Assembly (NCBI GenBank): GCA_034509735.1
Contig: JACGWO010000012.1
Location: forward strand, 19,559,188-19,623,187
DNA from: Sesamum alatum
Taxonomy: Eukaryota > Streptophyta > Magnoliopsida > Lamiales > Pedaliaceae
Length of the DNA stretch: 64,000 nt
Reading direction: 5' to 3'
Each line of letters starts with the position of its first letter. Position 1 is the first letter of the stretch. The notes beneath the pieces were generated by a model. The model was not told the DNA's origin, did no database searches, and saw only the letters and a program-made list of their open reading frames with translations. The position numbers and the translations under genes are program-made. Shown here piece by piece: positions 11,481 through 23,415 of this stretch.

Positions 11481-12881
11481 CATCAAACACATACACACAC
11501 AAAAAAAAAAAAAAAAAAATTCTATAAAGGAGTTGCATTTGGCACTAAATATCCCTGTAAAACTTCCTTTTTTTCTACCTAAAACATAAATGGTTTTGCC
11601 CCTCTTGTTGTTCTTGATCTCTTGTCCAGTAGGTAATTGGTTGGTTCTCAAATTTCAGCATTGGTCTTACTTTTATTTAGTCCAATGATTTTGACTAAAG
11701 GGCAGTGAAACTTTAGACAAACAGGCACGCACACAACACGTGCGCTTGGCATTAGTTACTTGATGATAAAGTTAGCATAGGACTAAATGCATGTGTTCAA
11801 TTTTTCCAATTTTTGGGCCTGGAAATACTCTCGAAAAGCAGGGGACTAAAAACGTCAATCACCTAAAAGCGTAATTTTACCAAAAAATCATAAACAATCA
11901 GTTTTACATCTCATCAACATTTCGTATGATTTATTGATAAAGATACCCTAGTAATTTATTTATACTTGTAAAAGAGTAAATGCATATATATAAAGTCAAA
12001 AGGGTGTAATTGTAATAAAATAGTGTTTCCAAATTTTGCCTTTGGATAAAAATACTCATTGATGAATGTCAAAGCTAGTCATATTGTAGTTTATACATGA
12101 AAAGTTGAATGGGGGGTTAAAATTAGAAGTTTAGTGTATTTGCTTTTTCTTTTATTTTTTTAATTGAGGTCAATATATATTTTCGTGTAAATCCTAACGG
12201 AAGGAGTACAATTATAAACGGAGAACTCTCGAAGGGAGTGCAAGTGTAATTTCAAGAGTTTTGGGGAAAGTGTAGTTTTATATTTTTAGAGGGAATTTAA
12301 TTGTAATTAATCCTTATAGTTAATTAATAATTTTAATTAATGATGGATATATTGTAATATTATACACATAATGATATATGTTCTGATGAAGAATTAAGAG
12401 CATTCATGATTCACTTTATTAATTTTTACACACAAGAAGAGATAAAAAAATAAAAAATAGAAATAAAAAATAATACATAAGACCACAAAACCTTTCATCA
12501 TGACCATATTTTGTCATAATATTCATATTATTGTAATTGTTATGACATGATTATATACAAAGCAAAAGGTGTTCACTTTAGTGTTCTAGACTTACCTTTT
12601 TATAATTGACAAAGTAAATACCAAAATTACTTTTATTTAATTTATTAATAAAAAGCATCTGATAAAATCTTAATATTAATCAATAACAATTCTCTAATAA
12701 TAATAATTTAAAAACATGCCAACTTTTCTTTTAACGAAAAAATTCCATCTTGTAATAAGGTTTAATTAATATTCACTACAGAAGAGCTACCTGGCCAATT
12801 ACCACGAAATTTTGCAATGGTTTTTGTCTAATATTCGTTGTAAAGTTTGTTTGCGTGCACATTTATGGACTGGTGCGATAT
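11481..12881. other. Intergenic, with half of a foldback element
   Basis: A run of about 20 A lies near 11501-11519. Bases 12180-12325 match the right arm of the foldback element at 55009-55496, including the shared GCAAGTGTAATTTCAAGA-type core. No gene was seen in the rest. 12774 onwards begins CACTACAG. Confidence 0.45.
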
Positions 12882-13228
12882 TGCTGAAAGACGCAGTGAA
12901 TACACTCAGAAGCCATTGTAGAAGTGGTTTTCTTTCTTGTATTGATTTCGGGAGGAAAAACAAAGAAGAAGTAGTGACTTGGAGTTTACAAGACCTCTCC
13001 ATTTATAGAGGTGAAGTCAACTGCTCAGCTGGATAATTAACTGCTCTAACCACTCCTAAACACTTGAACTAACTTAGCCTAACCTAACTAATTAACCGCT
13101 TATTAACAACTAAAGAGGAGTAAACAAAAACACGTTACATACAAATGCGACTTTACAAGGCTTTCTGCCCTGTGAGCTGGATCCCAAGACTAGTGAGATG
13201 AGGGTCTAATATTCCAACTCCTTTATCA
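12882..13228 (-). repeat. 3' LTR of copia element
   Basis: Direct copy of 17592-17938. On the plus strand it runs from TGCTGAAAG to CTTTATCA. Confidence 0.94.
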
Positions 13229-13229
13229 G

Positions 13230-13260
<31 letters not shown>

Positions 13261-13262
13261 CG
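13229..13262 (-). other. Expanded poly-G at the polypurine tract position
   Basis: Thirty C in a row on the plus strand (13230-13259), hence a 30-G tract on the element's coding strand, exactly where the polypurine tract primes second-strand synthesis next to the 3' LTR. Confidence 0.75.
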
Positions 13263-13807
13263 CAAGCTGAATTTGGGGGCAAAGTGACCAAGTTCAACTT
13301 GGAGCACATAGAGGAGAAAGCTGATCCTGTTAAGGGCTTGGTGAGGATGTCTGCCACCTGTTGGTTGGAAGCTATGTGTCTTGGCAGTATAAAACCCTCT
13401 TTGTATTTGTCCCGTACTATGTGGCAATCTATCTCCAAGTGCTTCGTTCTTTCATGGAATACAGGGTTAGCTATAATGTGGAGAGCTACCTTATTGTCAC
13501 AGTAAAAGGGCACTGGCAGCTTCACTTCAACTCCAAAATCTTGCAGAATGTAGCTTATCTAGGTGAGCTCACAGACTGTGGAAGCCATGCTACAATATTC
13601 TGCCTCCGCTGTTGACTTCGACACCGTTGCCTGTTTTTTTGTCTTCCAAGAGATAGGGCAACTTCCCAAGAAGATGCAATAGCCGGTGAGTGACCTCCTA
13701 CAATCCAAGCAAGCTGCCCAATCTGCATCAGAAAAGTCCATTAGACGAAGATCACTCTCAAAAGGGAAAAACAAACCTGTTGAAGGGCACCCTTTCAAGT
13801 ATTTCAC
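13263..13807 (-). pseudogene. Copia RNase H domain
   Basis: Reads MKYLKGCPSTGLFF, DADWAACLDCRRSLTGYC, KSTAEAEYCSMAS, then in a shifted frame YCDNKVALHIIANP, FHERTKHLEIDCH and VADILTKPL. These are the standard copia RNase H motifs: D of DADWA, E of AEAEY and D of CDN. One frameshift near 13540 separates the two halves. Confidence 0.92.
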
Positions 13808-13825
13808 TACGTGAAATGCTGCATC

Positions 13826-14854
13826 CTAGTGTTGTTGGCTGGGGTGTTGCAGGTACTGACTTAATTGCTGCGCTGCATATGAGACATCAAGTCTGGTGAA
13901 AGCTAAGTATAGGAGCCTTCCTACCAGTCTGCGGTACTTAGAAGGATCAAACAGTGGCTCTTCAGACCCTGCTGTTAACTTGATACCAGCTGGGAGAGGA
14001 GTTCTTGCCGCCTTAGATTGTGAGAGACTTGCATCATTGATGATGTCCTGAATGTACTTTCGTTGATTCACCACCAGCCTCTTCTTGGACCTAGCCAGCT
14101 CAATCCCTAGAAAATACTTGGCTGGCCCTAGATCCTTTATGGTGAAGGCCTTGTGGAGGAAGGCCTTAACATCCTTAATTTGCTCATCTGAAGCTGCTGT
14201 AATCAAGATATCGTCAACATATACCAATAAAGCCATTAAACCCAAATCTGTTAGCATAGTAAACAGGCAATGATCGTGTTTCGACTGTACAAAACCAAAA
14301 TCAACAACCTTTTCCGTGAAGGCTTGATTCCATTGTCTGGAAGCCTGTTTCAATCCGTACAAGGTTTTTTCCAGCTTACATACCTGTCTTGAGGGAACCT
14401 TATAACCTTCGAGGGGCAGCATATAAATGTCTTCCTCTAATGTCCCATGCAAGAAGGTGTTATTAACATCAATCTGATGTAAAGGCCATCCATTTGAGGC
14501 TGCAATGGCAAGCAAGACTCTCACAGTCACTGCCTTAGCCACCGGTGCAAAACAATCCGTGTAGTCCACCCCCTCCTTCTGGTTGTAACCCTTGGCCACA
14601 AGCTTGGCCTTACACCTCTCAACAGTGCCATCTGCTCTGAGCTTAACCTTGTAAACCCATCTACAACCAATAGCTTGCTTACCCTTAGGAAGATAGGTCA
14701 ATTTCCAGGTTCCATTCTGCTCAAGGGCTCTCAACTCATCCCTCATAGCTGACCTCCATTCCTCCTTGTTATCTGCCTCTGCAAAACTCTTGGGCTCCTG
14801 CAAAACATAAGTGAATTCACAAACACATATACTCAGGTGATAGGGAAATTTCAT
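13826..14854 (-). pseudogene. Copia reverse transcriptase
   Basis: A 342-residue open frame. KEEWRSAMRDELRALEQNGTW lies near residue 31, the DVNN(T)FLHG motif near 129, LYGLKQASRQW near 165 and the catalytic YVDD at 212-215, followed by DLGPAKYFLGIEL. It is the best-preserved pol segment. Its frame is interrupted at both junctions with neighbouring domains. Confidence 0.94.
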
Positions 14855-14995
14855 TCAAAAAACCATCTGTATTAGAAAAGGAGCAGGTAAAATCCTGCAG
14901 CCAGCCTGGCCTCTTTGTCTATCGTGTTGACCTTCTTGGCTGAAATGGGGCCACATGCTGCTGCAGAGAATTTTTTATGAGCGAAGTAGGATTAG

Positions 14996-15847
14996 TCACA
15001 TGATCAGTATCAATTGCAGGCAGGGGCAAACAAGGCTCGGCAGGGACAGTTTCCTTATAGGGAAATTTTCATGAAAAGAAACATCCCTAGACACAAAAAC
15101 TACATTAGTTTTCAGATCAAGTAACTTATACCCCTTTTGCCCATGTGCATAACCTAGGAATATGCACTTGTGGGCACGTTGATCAAACTTGTCTTTGTGA
15201 GGAAATACGTTGGCTGCAAAGCATAAGCAGCCAAAAACCCTAAAATGATCATATGAGCTTTGTTTCTTATGCAACATTTCATAAGGTGTCTTCCATTGTA
15301 ACACTGGTGTGGGCAATCTGTTTATTATATAGGTAGCCGTTAGGAGAGCATTTGTCCAGAACTTCCTAGGTAAATTTGATTGGAAAAGAAGGGCTCTAGC
15401 AACCTGCAAAAGGTGCTGGTGCTTTCTCTCCACAACACCATTTTGTTGTGGGGAGTAAACACATGTTCTCTGGTGCACTATACCTTGATCTTGGAAGTAT
15501 TATTGGCACTCACGAATAGTAAACTCAGTGCCATTGTCAGTACGAACTTGTTTTATTTTGACACCAAACTGTGTGTTGATCATATTGACAAAGGTTCTTA
15601 GCTTATGTAAAGTCTGTGATTTATGCAGCATCAAAAACACCCAAGTGACTCTACTATAGTCATCTATTATAGTTAGCATGTAATGTGCATTAGTTATAGA
15701 GAATTCCCTATATGGACCCCATATATCAATATGAACCAGTTCAAAAGCTGCACTACTACAAGAGGAACTCAAAGTAAAAGGCATTTTATGTTGCTTTGCC
15801 AGAGGGCAGACTTCACAAAGACTCAAATCATTCGTTTTATTTCTCAA
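14996..15847 (-). pseudogene. Copia integrase
   Basis: The first part (15847-15500) has the zinc-binding tail CEVCPLAKQHKMPF, then the core with HIDIWGPY and RTDNGTEF. A frameshift near 15490 leads to the second part (15478-14996): YSPQQNGVVERKHQHLL with the catalytic Glu, then the C-terminal HKCIFLGYAHGQKGYK block. The D-D-E residues are all visible across the two frames. Confidence 0.93.
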
Positions 15848-15977
15848 ACAGTTAATTCATTTCAGTACATCAGGGGACACATGTCCCAATTGTTGGTGCC
15901 ACACATCTAAAGTACTGTCAATAGAAAACATAGAAGTAAAAACAAGCTTGTTCTTATGTAGTTCTGTGTGTCCATCC

Positions 15978-16737
15978 TTAGTCCTTATCCAGCAGGTAAA
16001 GCCTTCCTACAGCTATTGTTCGCTTAGTCTGAGGGTCCTGCAAAAGACAATTATGTGTAGAGAAAATCATACTAAGTCCTGCATCCATGCACAGTTTATG
16101 AACAGATAATAGGTTATGTTTAAAAGAGGGAATATAAAGCACTTTTTTTAAGCAATATTTCCTTTGTGAGTTGTATATCTCCTTCTTGCACAACAACCTT
16201 CCTAGTTCCATCAGGTAACTTAACATATGCAGGCACTTTAAGAGTAGTTAAGCTAGAAAATAATGCAAGATCAGCACACATGTGGACAGACGCCCCACTA
16301 TCAATTATCCAACAATTACCAGGTAAAGCAGAAAAGGGAGTCAAGTTAAAGATAGTACCAGCAAAGTCCCCGTAGTCCACATGATTAGTGTTGTTTTCAT
16401 CAGTACTACCTTGTCCCTGCATTAAACGCGCGATCTCAGCCCTCACAAGTTCAGTGATGTTTGCAGTGTCTGGAGCTCTTCCAGCCACTTCTTGGGAGCT
16501 ATTTTCTCCAGACTCATAGGTGGAATTCAGGGCTCGTCCCCCTCTTCTCCTTTGCTCCATCATGGTCCTATACCACTCTGGATAACCATTGATGCGGAAG
16601 CAAGTTTCTCTGGTGTGTCCATTCTTTTTGCAGTAATTGCAGAAGAGAGATCTCTTGTCTTGATTTCCCCTCCTTCTTGGATCAGTCCTAGGGCCTTCCT
16701 GTTTGCCAAGGTCAGTTGTTCTGGGTTGTTCTGGCAT
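15978..16737 (-). pseudogene. Copia zinc knuckle, protease and pre-integrase region
   Basis: The zinc knuckle CNYCKKNGHTRETC fits CX2CX4HX4C. It is followed by the aspartic protease motif CWIIDSGASVHMC. The GAG-pre-integrase segment continues in a second frame (16226-15978) after an indel near 16150, in YCLKKVLYIPSFKHNLLSV. Confidence 0.9.
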
Positions 16738-17457
16738 TCATTGCTCCATCTTGGAGCCCATTGTTCGTACCTGAGTACACCTCTTGTTGCTTTTCAACCC
16801 TCAGCATCATAGAGTAGGCTTTTGCCACAGAGGGCAATGGGTCCATCAAAAGTATCTGATTCTTAACGTGGTCATACGCCTCGCTCAAACCCATCAAGAA
16901 TTGCATTAATTGGTTAGAGGTGTTCAAGTCAGCTAAAGCCTTGCTGGATCCACAGGAGCATGGGGGCAATGTGGTTAGACACCCCAGCTCGACCCATAAA
17001 TTTTTCAATTTCGTAAAATATGTTGTAACCCCTAAATCTTCTTGGGCAACAGAAGCAATTTGTCGCTGCAATTGATAAAGCAGGGGCCCATTACTCTCTC
17101 CATACCTGGACTCAAGATCCAGCCAAAGATCCCTTGTTGAGGTTGTATAGAGAAATCCCTCAGCAATATCCTTCGCAATCGAATTCAGTATCCAAGATAC
17201 CACCATGCAGTCAATCTTGACCCATTGCTCTGCAGCTTCTTTATCTGCTGGTTTTTCACAAGATCCATCCATAAATCTGAGTTTAGACTTCGCCCTGAGC
17301 GTAGTCTAACAGATCGACTCCAAGAGAGAAAGTTGGAGCCATCAAGAGGTACGGAGACCAAATTGATTCCTGGGTGGTCTTCATTGTGTAAGCGTAAGGA
17401 TTCTAGGAAAAACTGGGGTTTCGCCTCCCCTCCGGCGCCGTCTCCTTCTCCGACCAT
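16712..17457 (-). pseudogene. Copia Gag
   Basis: Starts MVGEGDGAGGEAKPQFFLES at 17457. LVSVPLDGSNFLSWSRSV is the N-terminal Gag motif of plant copia elements. A frameshift near 17290 moves the reading to a second frame containing DLWLDLESRYGESNGPLLYQL and the LWVEL and FLMGLSEAYD blocks of the UBN2/retrotransposon Gag family. Confidence 0.9.
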
Positions 17458-17579
17458 GGCGTGTCAATCAAGGAGAGAATCTAAAAGCAGTAAAGGGAAA
17501 AAAATTCGGTATGCAAGAAAGAAGGGTTTTCGTGTGAAATGGAAGGAAAAAGATGGAGCTTGGAGACCATCAGTTGACG

Positions 17580-17591
17580 GCTCTGGTACCA
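17580..17591 (-). other. Primer binding site (initiator tRNA-Met type)
   Basis: The minus strand reads TGGTACCAGAGC immediately after the 5' LTR, one base different from the usual plant copia TGGTATCAGAGC. Confidence 0.88.
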
Positions 17592-17938
17592 TTCTGAAAG
17601 ACGCGGTGAACACACTCAGAACCCATTGTAGAAGTGGTTTTCTTTCTTGTATTGATTTCGGGAGGAAAAACGAAGAAGAAGTAGTGACTTGGAGTTTACA
17701 AGACCTCTCCATTTATAGAGGTGAAGTCAACTGCTCAGCTGGATAATTAACTGCTCTAACCACTCCTAACCACTTGAACTAACTTAACTTAACCTAACTA
17801 ATTAACCGCTTATTAACAACTAAAGAGGAGTAAACAAAAACGCGTTACATACAAATGCGACTTTACAAGGCTTTCTGCCCTGTGAGCTGGATCCCAAGAC
17901 TAGTGAGATGAGGGTCTAATATTCCAGCTCCTTTATCA
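17592..17938 (-). repeat. 5' LTR of copia element
   Basis: Partner of 12882-13228. It is followed on the plus strand by the target duplication GATAT. Confidence 0.94.
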
Positions 17939-18012
17939 GATATATACTCACCACTGATTTCGTGGTCGGGACAAAGTTTGCCACGGATGTTTGTCCGTGA
18001 CAAATTACGTTC

Positions 18013-18350
18013 TGGAAAATTTTATTTTTGGTCTCATATTTTAGGATTTTATTTATTTGGTCCCATTTGTTGCATTTGTCTCGCATTTAGTCTCATTTGT
18101 TCAATTATTTCTCATATTTGGTCCCAGACAACATTTTCCGTCAAATTGTTAACAGAGCCACCAACAGTGGCAAAGTCTTACCCCAATAACAGATTTGATG
18201 GCTTCGTTAACAATTTGACGGAAAATGTTGTTGGGGACCAAATTTGAGAAAAAAAAAATGAACAAATAAAATTAAATGTGAGACAAATGCAACAAATAGG
18301 ACCAAATCAAAAAAGACCCTAAGATATGGGATCAAAAAAATGATTTTCCC
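18013..18350. mobile_element. Foldback (MITE-like) element
   Basis: Long inverted repeat: AACATTTTCCGTCAAATTGT near 18130 pairs with its inverse near 18208-18230. The outer arms carry repeated GGTCCCA/GGGACCA phrases and end in GGAAAAT/ATTTTCC. The spacer is about 60 bp. No ORF. Confidence 0.7.
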
Positions 18351-18559
18351 TTACGTTGTTAACAACTTTGACATTTTCTATCGACCTTCTCTTTGTTACG
18401 GACTTTAAAATATTTTATAATGACATTTGCAACGATATTCCAGTGCCAAAACTTCCGTGACAAAATTTTAAGCTTACTTTCACTCCCTTTTAATTTCATG
18501 AAAAAGTGAAGATACTTAAATCAGGACCGTAGATAATAATAATATTATTTTCATCTTGA

Positions 18560-18835
18560 GAAAATTACCATTTTCAGTCATGTAAATACAGGGTGATAAT
18601 TTTGATGCCGTTGAGAAATCAATTTTAGCAATTTGCTTCTACAATTGAAAAATTATCAATTGAAGGATAATTATGGTCTGAAATTCCAAAAATCAGCATG
18701 TCACATGCACAAGACATTCACTTTTCCAATTTACAATTTTTCAGCCAAAATTATCTTCAAATAACTAATTTTTTTTTAACTGCAGGACTAAATTGCCACC
18801 TCCTATATTTACGGAACTAAAATTGCGACGTTCCT
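18560..18835. mobile_element. Diverged foldback element
   Basis: The left arm, around TCATGTAAATACAGGGTGATAA, pairs imperfectly with the right arm around CCTATATTTACGGAACTAAA. The arms are older and more diverged than in neighbouring elements. Confidence 0.4.
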
Positions 18836-19218
18836 TTTATATTTGATGTATATTAACTCATAAAAACATGATTTTATGCTTATTGTGTGTATATATATCC
18901 AGCATGGTACAAATTTAAGAATCTATATATATATATATATGTATTGTGTGTTGCTATTATACATATGAATTGGGACCAATACAAATACCTTAACTTTCAA
19001 ACATGGTTTCAAAACATTCATGTCACTATACATATAATCATTAAACATCATTAGGGTTTTTTTGTTGGTTTTATCCTTGATGTTGATCGTTATTGGTACC
19101 AAATTATTAAAAACACTCCTCTTTTTATCTCTAACTTTTCCCAAAATTAAATCTTATTGCATCAAGCATTAATTCTACATATTCATATCTTATGTTTATC
19201 GGAGTTTTAATAAACGTT

Positions 19219-19497
19219 CACTATAAGAAAATTGCTAAATAGCAACAGAAAAAAATCAGCGTCGAACTAATTAACAAGCAAAATTCTCGTTGCTAATTTA
19301 TATTTTTCAATACAAGAAAGTTATTTGCTAATGAATTTAGCAAGAAAATTTACGTACTTGCTACGAATTTAGCAAAAAGTTGTTCAAATATATATTAAAT
19401 AATGTAGATTAGCAACGAGAATTTTACCTTACTAATTAGGTCGATGCTGATTTTAACATCAATTTTTTTCATAGTTATTGAGCTATTTCTTGTAGTG
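19219..19497. mobile_element. CACTA-type MITE
   Basis: 279 bp with terminal inverted repeats CACTATAAGAAAATTGCTA and, read inversely, CACTACAAGAAATAGCTCA, flanked by the 3-bp duplication GTT on both sides. The subterminal arms also pair (AATTCTCGTTGCTAAT). CACTA ends and a 3-bp duplication define the superfamily. No coding capacity. Confidence 0.85.
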
Positions 19498-19666
19498 GTT
19501 GTCGGTGCTTCTTATATATGCTTGCAATTGGGTGAAGTCTTATATATCTTCGATGGACTATATATTTAAGTTCACCGCTCGTATATTATACACTAAAAAA
19601 AAGCCTATCACGATATTTTCCGTCCCAAAAATTCGCAGCAGATAAACTGTTTTTTTTATTTTTTAT

Positions 19667-20044
19667 AAAATTATATTTTTAGTCCTGTAACTTTAGGTCG
19701 TCAGCACTTTTAGCCCTATAACTTACTCTGTTTTCACTTTTTTTTTTTTTTTGACAAATTTAGTCCAACACATATCAGATTTGGTCATTTTTTGGCAAAT
19801 TTAGTCCTGTGTCGACAAATTTGGTCCTGATGACATATAATTACAGGACAAAAATGAGATTTAGTCGAGTGAGAATATGACCAAAATTATCAACGCATGA
19901 TTAAATTTGCTAAAAAAAGGACCAAATGTAAGATGCTCATGACTAAATTCGTAAAAAAAAAAAATGATTAAATGTGTAAATAAAGTAAGTTACAGGACTA
20001 AAAGTACTGATGACCTATAGTTATAGGATCAAAAACATAATTTT
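19667..20044. mobile_element. Foldback (MITE-like) element
   Basis: Arms begin AAAATTATATTTTTAGTCCTGTAAC and end with the inverse near 20044. The interior holds several degenerate AATTTAGTCC/GGACCAAAT repeats. No ORF. Confidence 0.6.
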
Positions 20045-20652
20045 GGCTTTGTTTTTTTAGGTAGTGTATATGAGACTACAATTAATTTACATTCTCTTAG
20101 TTAAGCCTTAGCATAACTGAGAATGCTTCTTAAATATATGAATTAAGTACTATATGTTATGTATATATTGAGCAGTAACATAAAAGTTTTCACTAATTAC
20201 GTATATTAATATGTGGTAAGATTTTGTTTTATCAGACAAAAATCATTAATTCGCACATGCTTAATAATGTTTTGGTCTTAAATTGTTGATGTTAAGAATT
20301 TTATAATAAAATATATATGATAACATTTAATTATGTACTGTCAATGTTGTACGTTCATGCAACTAATCATCTATCATAGTGGAAACTTATCAAACACGTA
20401 CTATAAATATGTCATTATTGTAATAGTGACAACACAAACAGTACTAGGTTTTGTTATATACTATTAATTAGCTTGCATGAGTCCTTATTATCATTATAAT
20501 TATGAAACAAATAGTTATTGTATCTCAATGCGCATATATATAAATCATTAGTGATGATCTTTTTGTATTAATTAGTACTATAGTACTCTTTTTTGTGTAG
20601 TATGCAAGAGAAACGTACTTGATTATAATTAACAATCATGTTAATGAAAGTA

Positions 20653-20949
20653 GGGAAAAATGTTTTTTTGGTCCCGTAAGTCTAGAGCATTATTTGTTTT
20701 GGTACCATAATTTAGGTAGGTGACTGTTTTAGTTCCATAAAACACGTTTTTCAGTTTTTTTGGTTCCAAAATGTTATGTGCTTTGCACATGGGGCATGAC
20801 ATTTGAGACCAAAAAAATTGAAAAACGTGACATTTTGGGATCAAAAAAGCTGAAAAACGTTTTATGGGACTAAAACAGCCACCTACCTAAGTTGTGGTAT
20901 CAAAACAAATAATGTCTTAGTCTTACGGGACCAAAAAAGTATTTTGCCC
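20653..20949. mobile_element. Foldback (MITE-like) element
   Basis: Near-perfect hairpin: GGGAAAAATG...GGTCCCGTAAG...TAGGTAGGTG...CATAAAACACGTTTTTCAG pairs with its inverse. The loop lies near 20788, around GCACATGGGGC. Confidence 0.75.
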
Positions 20950-23231
20950 ATGAAAGTATGTACATATGTACACAGCAACCTCGAGAATTCACATTCGATA
21001 TGCGAACTTTCTCAAATTTTCGTGTGGCAGGCGAGGATTGAAATCGCTCTTAGTCTTAGTTACGCAGATGCAATAAAATGTTGAAATTAGATATAAAATT
21101 AACAAGCATTTATTGATAACGACAACAAAAGTGTCGTTTGGAATACCAAAAGAACAACAAGAAACTTTACAACGATATCTCAGTCGGCGCCAATAATTGC
21201 GTAATCAGTATGACGTAAACGCAATCTAGCTACCGTTTGCAGGATTCACTTTATTTATATACTTCTTATTATATTAATGGTCTGTTTGAAATGATAAGTC
21301 ATGTCGTGTTTATGACCAATCTACCATTTTAGTAAATTAATCACTTTATTAGTTATAGTATTCCTTGATGCTTATGTTAGTATGTGTTGAATGATATATA
21401 TGTACATTATGCTTATTTCTTTTTGTACATAATTTAAGACTCTGCAACAAAAAACAAAGAAAGAAAGAAAAACCCAAAAGTGTATGAATTTCTTCAAATA
21501 ATCAAATATTAATAGAATCTCTTCAAATAGGCAGCATTGCATTGCATACTACTACTTGAAGTACAAATATTGGACCATAATTATATATAATTATCTCTCT
21601 CCCCTCTTGCTCTCGCAGAATAGCCAATGATACCTAATTTAAGTAGTAAAATCGAGGTTCCAAAAACTATAAAGTCTTGAATCCAGGACCTATTAACTTA
21701 CAAAAAAAAAATGTAAATCTCAATTACCCCGTGCACATGTGATTAAATTGTTGAGTTGATGTTCTTGATTGAATGAGAATACCACTATGTAACTAGAACA
21801 CCAACAGCAGAAACACCAAATAGTCTTAATCACGTTGTGCCAACAGAATTTAGGTCCCGCGATTGATATAATTTAATTTTTACTAATTGATAGTATGGTG
21901 CACTCGATGCATATAAAAAACGCCTTATTCCCAATATACATGCTCGGGAACATATGTTTGTGATGTATTCGAGTTGTCGGACTAATTTTTATTTTTATCT
22001 TTTATGATTGCATACATTTACTTAGTGGAAATGGACATTTAGCTAAGGTAGGTTGTTCATATCTTCTTCATTTTTGTCTGAACTCATCAAAGTCTCAAGA
22101 CTTTATGGTACAAGGCCGAAAGTACTCGATTGCACAAAGGACAAGAGTGTTAGAAAGAAAACACACACACACACTCACTCACTTAGCTCTAAAAACAAAA
22201 ACAAGAAACTGTGAAATTAGCCCATCTCTCCTTTCTGCCAAAAGATGATGAAACCCTCCGAAAACCAACAGAAACTAATATAAATATCAAATTCAACAAG
22301 ACAAAAACCTCCACCGATTTGACGTCTGCAAAACCACACACACACACACCGAATTCATTGCTAAAGATCAGCTTCTTTCTCTGTTTTTTGGGCAGAAAGT
22401 AATGTGGAAAGCAAACCTTTTCACTCTTGCAGTTATTTATTAATTATCTTAAACAAACATGTTTCAATTTGGACATTTTTCTAGTTATATATGCAAGAAC
22501 TTATATGTATGTCGGAAACAAATTAAGTAGAGAAGATATATATATATATATATCATCAGCTAGCTGTAGCAGTAAAGAGTGATTCATTTCTTGATTTGAA
22601 CCCATATATATAATAAATCAAGTCATAAATCCACTTATGTGAGGAAGAATCAAATGCTTTATAGCCTATATATATATATATATACTGCATGCATTCTTGA
22701 TTTTATTACAGTAATCATACAATTCTTTGTCCATCTCTCTTACATACGTAAGTTTCCAGATTCCAACACGGATACAAGAAAACCACCCTCCATGTAAATA
22801 AGAATTTCACTTGATCCGGAAGTCATAATGCAAGAAAGAGAGAGAGAGAGAGAGAGAGAGATGAGAGAGAGGGCCTACAAATGTTGCATGGTTGACTCAT
22901 TTTGATGAGTGTAAGAACATCTCGCCCTCATCCAAAGGGCTATAAAAATTGCAACTTTATTTTCACCAGGAGATGAAGTGTGGGCCCTCAATGCCGTCAT
23001 CGTACAGCTCTTCACATTAAATTCACAATCTCACTGTACTACTCTCCATTGATATCATCCCCCCTTCAAATTTTGCTACCCATTATACCTTTATCATCTC
23101 AAACCTCCTCATCTCTTTCTTGTTAGTTTCTTTAATTCTCTTACATGTGTGTGTGTTCTGTGTGTGCTAATTGCTGAATATATATACATTTATACAGTTA
23201 TAGTTTCTGTCAGCTGATTTAATTCGGAGAA
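20950..23231. other. Intergenic DNA and MYB upstream region
   Basis: AT-rich with no recognisable gene. It contains (AT)n tracts at 22536-22553 and 22671-22684 and a (GA)n tract at 22835-22870. The last 250 bases before the MYB start are pyrimidine-rich, with TATATATACA near 23180, and may hold the promoter and leader. The short ORF at 22211-22402 is not convincing. Confidence 0.4.
22835..22870. repeat. (GA)n microsatellite
   Basis: An AGAGAG run interrupted once by ATGAG. Confidence 0.9.
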
Positions 23232-23363
23232 ATGGGACATCATAGTTGCTGTAATAAACAGAAAGTGAAGAGGGGGTTATGGTCTCCTGAAGAAGATGAG
23301 AAGCTCATCAACTACATTACTACCTATGGCCATGGCTGTTGGAGCTCAGTTCCAAGACTTGCT

Positions 23364-23415
<52 letters not shown>

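Larger units (their letters stand above)
12882..17938 (-). mobile_element. Ty1/copia LTR retrotransposon, nearly complete but decayed
   Basis: 5,057 bp with 347-bp LTRs at both ends, a PBS complementary to initiator tRNA-Met, and domains in copia order on the minus strand: Gag, zinc knuckle, protease, integrase, reverse transcriptase, RNase H. The 5-bp target duplication GATAT sits at 12877-12881 and 17939-17943. The LTRs differ at about ten positions (roughly 97% identical by eye), so insertion is fairly recent. Several frameshifts and stops split the polyprotein, so this copy is unlikely to be autonomous. Confidence 0.95.

Noticed and set aside
12774..12881. CACTACAG... left of the copia element as the 5' end of a CACTA transposon
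   Set aside because: No matching inverse end with a 3-bp duplication could be found on the other side of the copia insertion.
13206..13525. Poly-Gly proteins read through the C-tract
   Set aside because: Translation of the 30-base homopolymer at the copia PPT; it is not a gene.
19591..19660. CACTAAAAAAAAGCC as a second CACTA terminus
   Set aside because: No partner end and no duplication were found.
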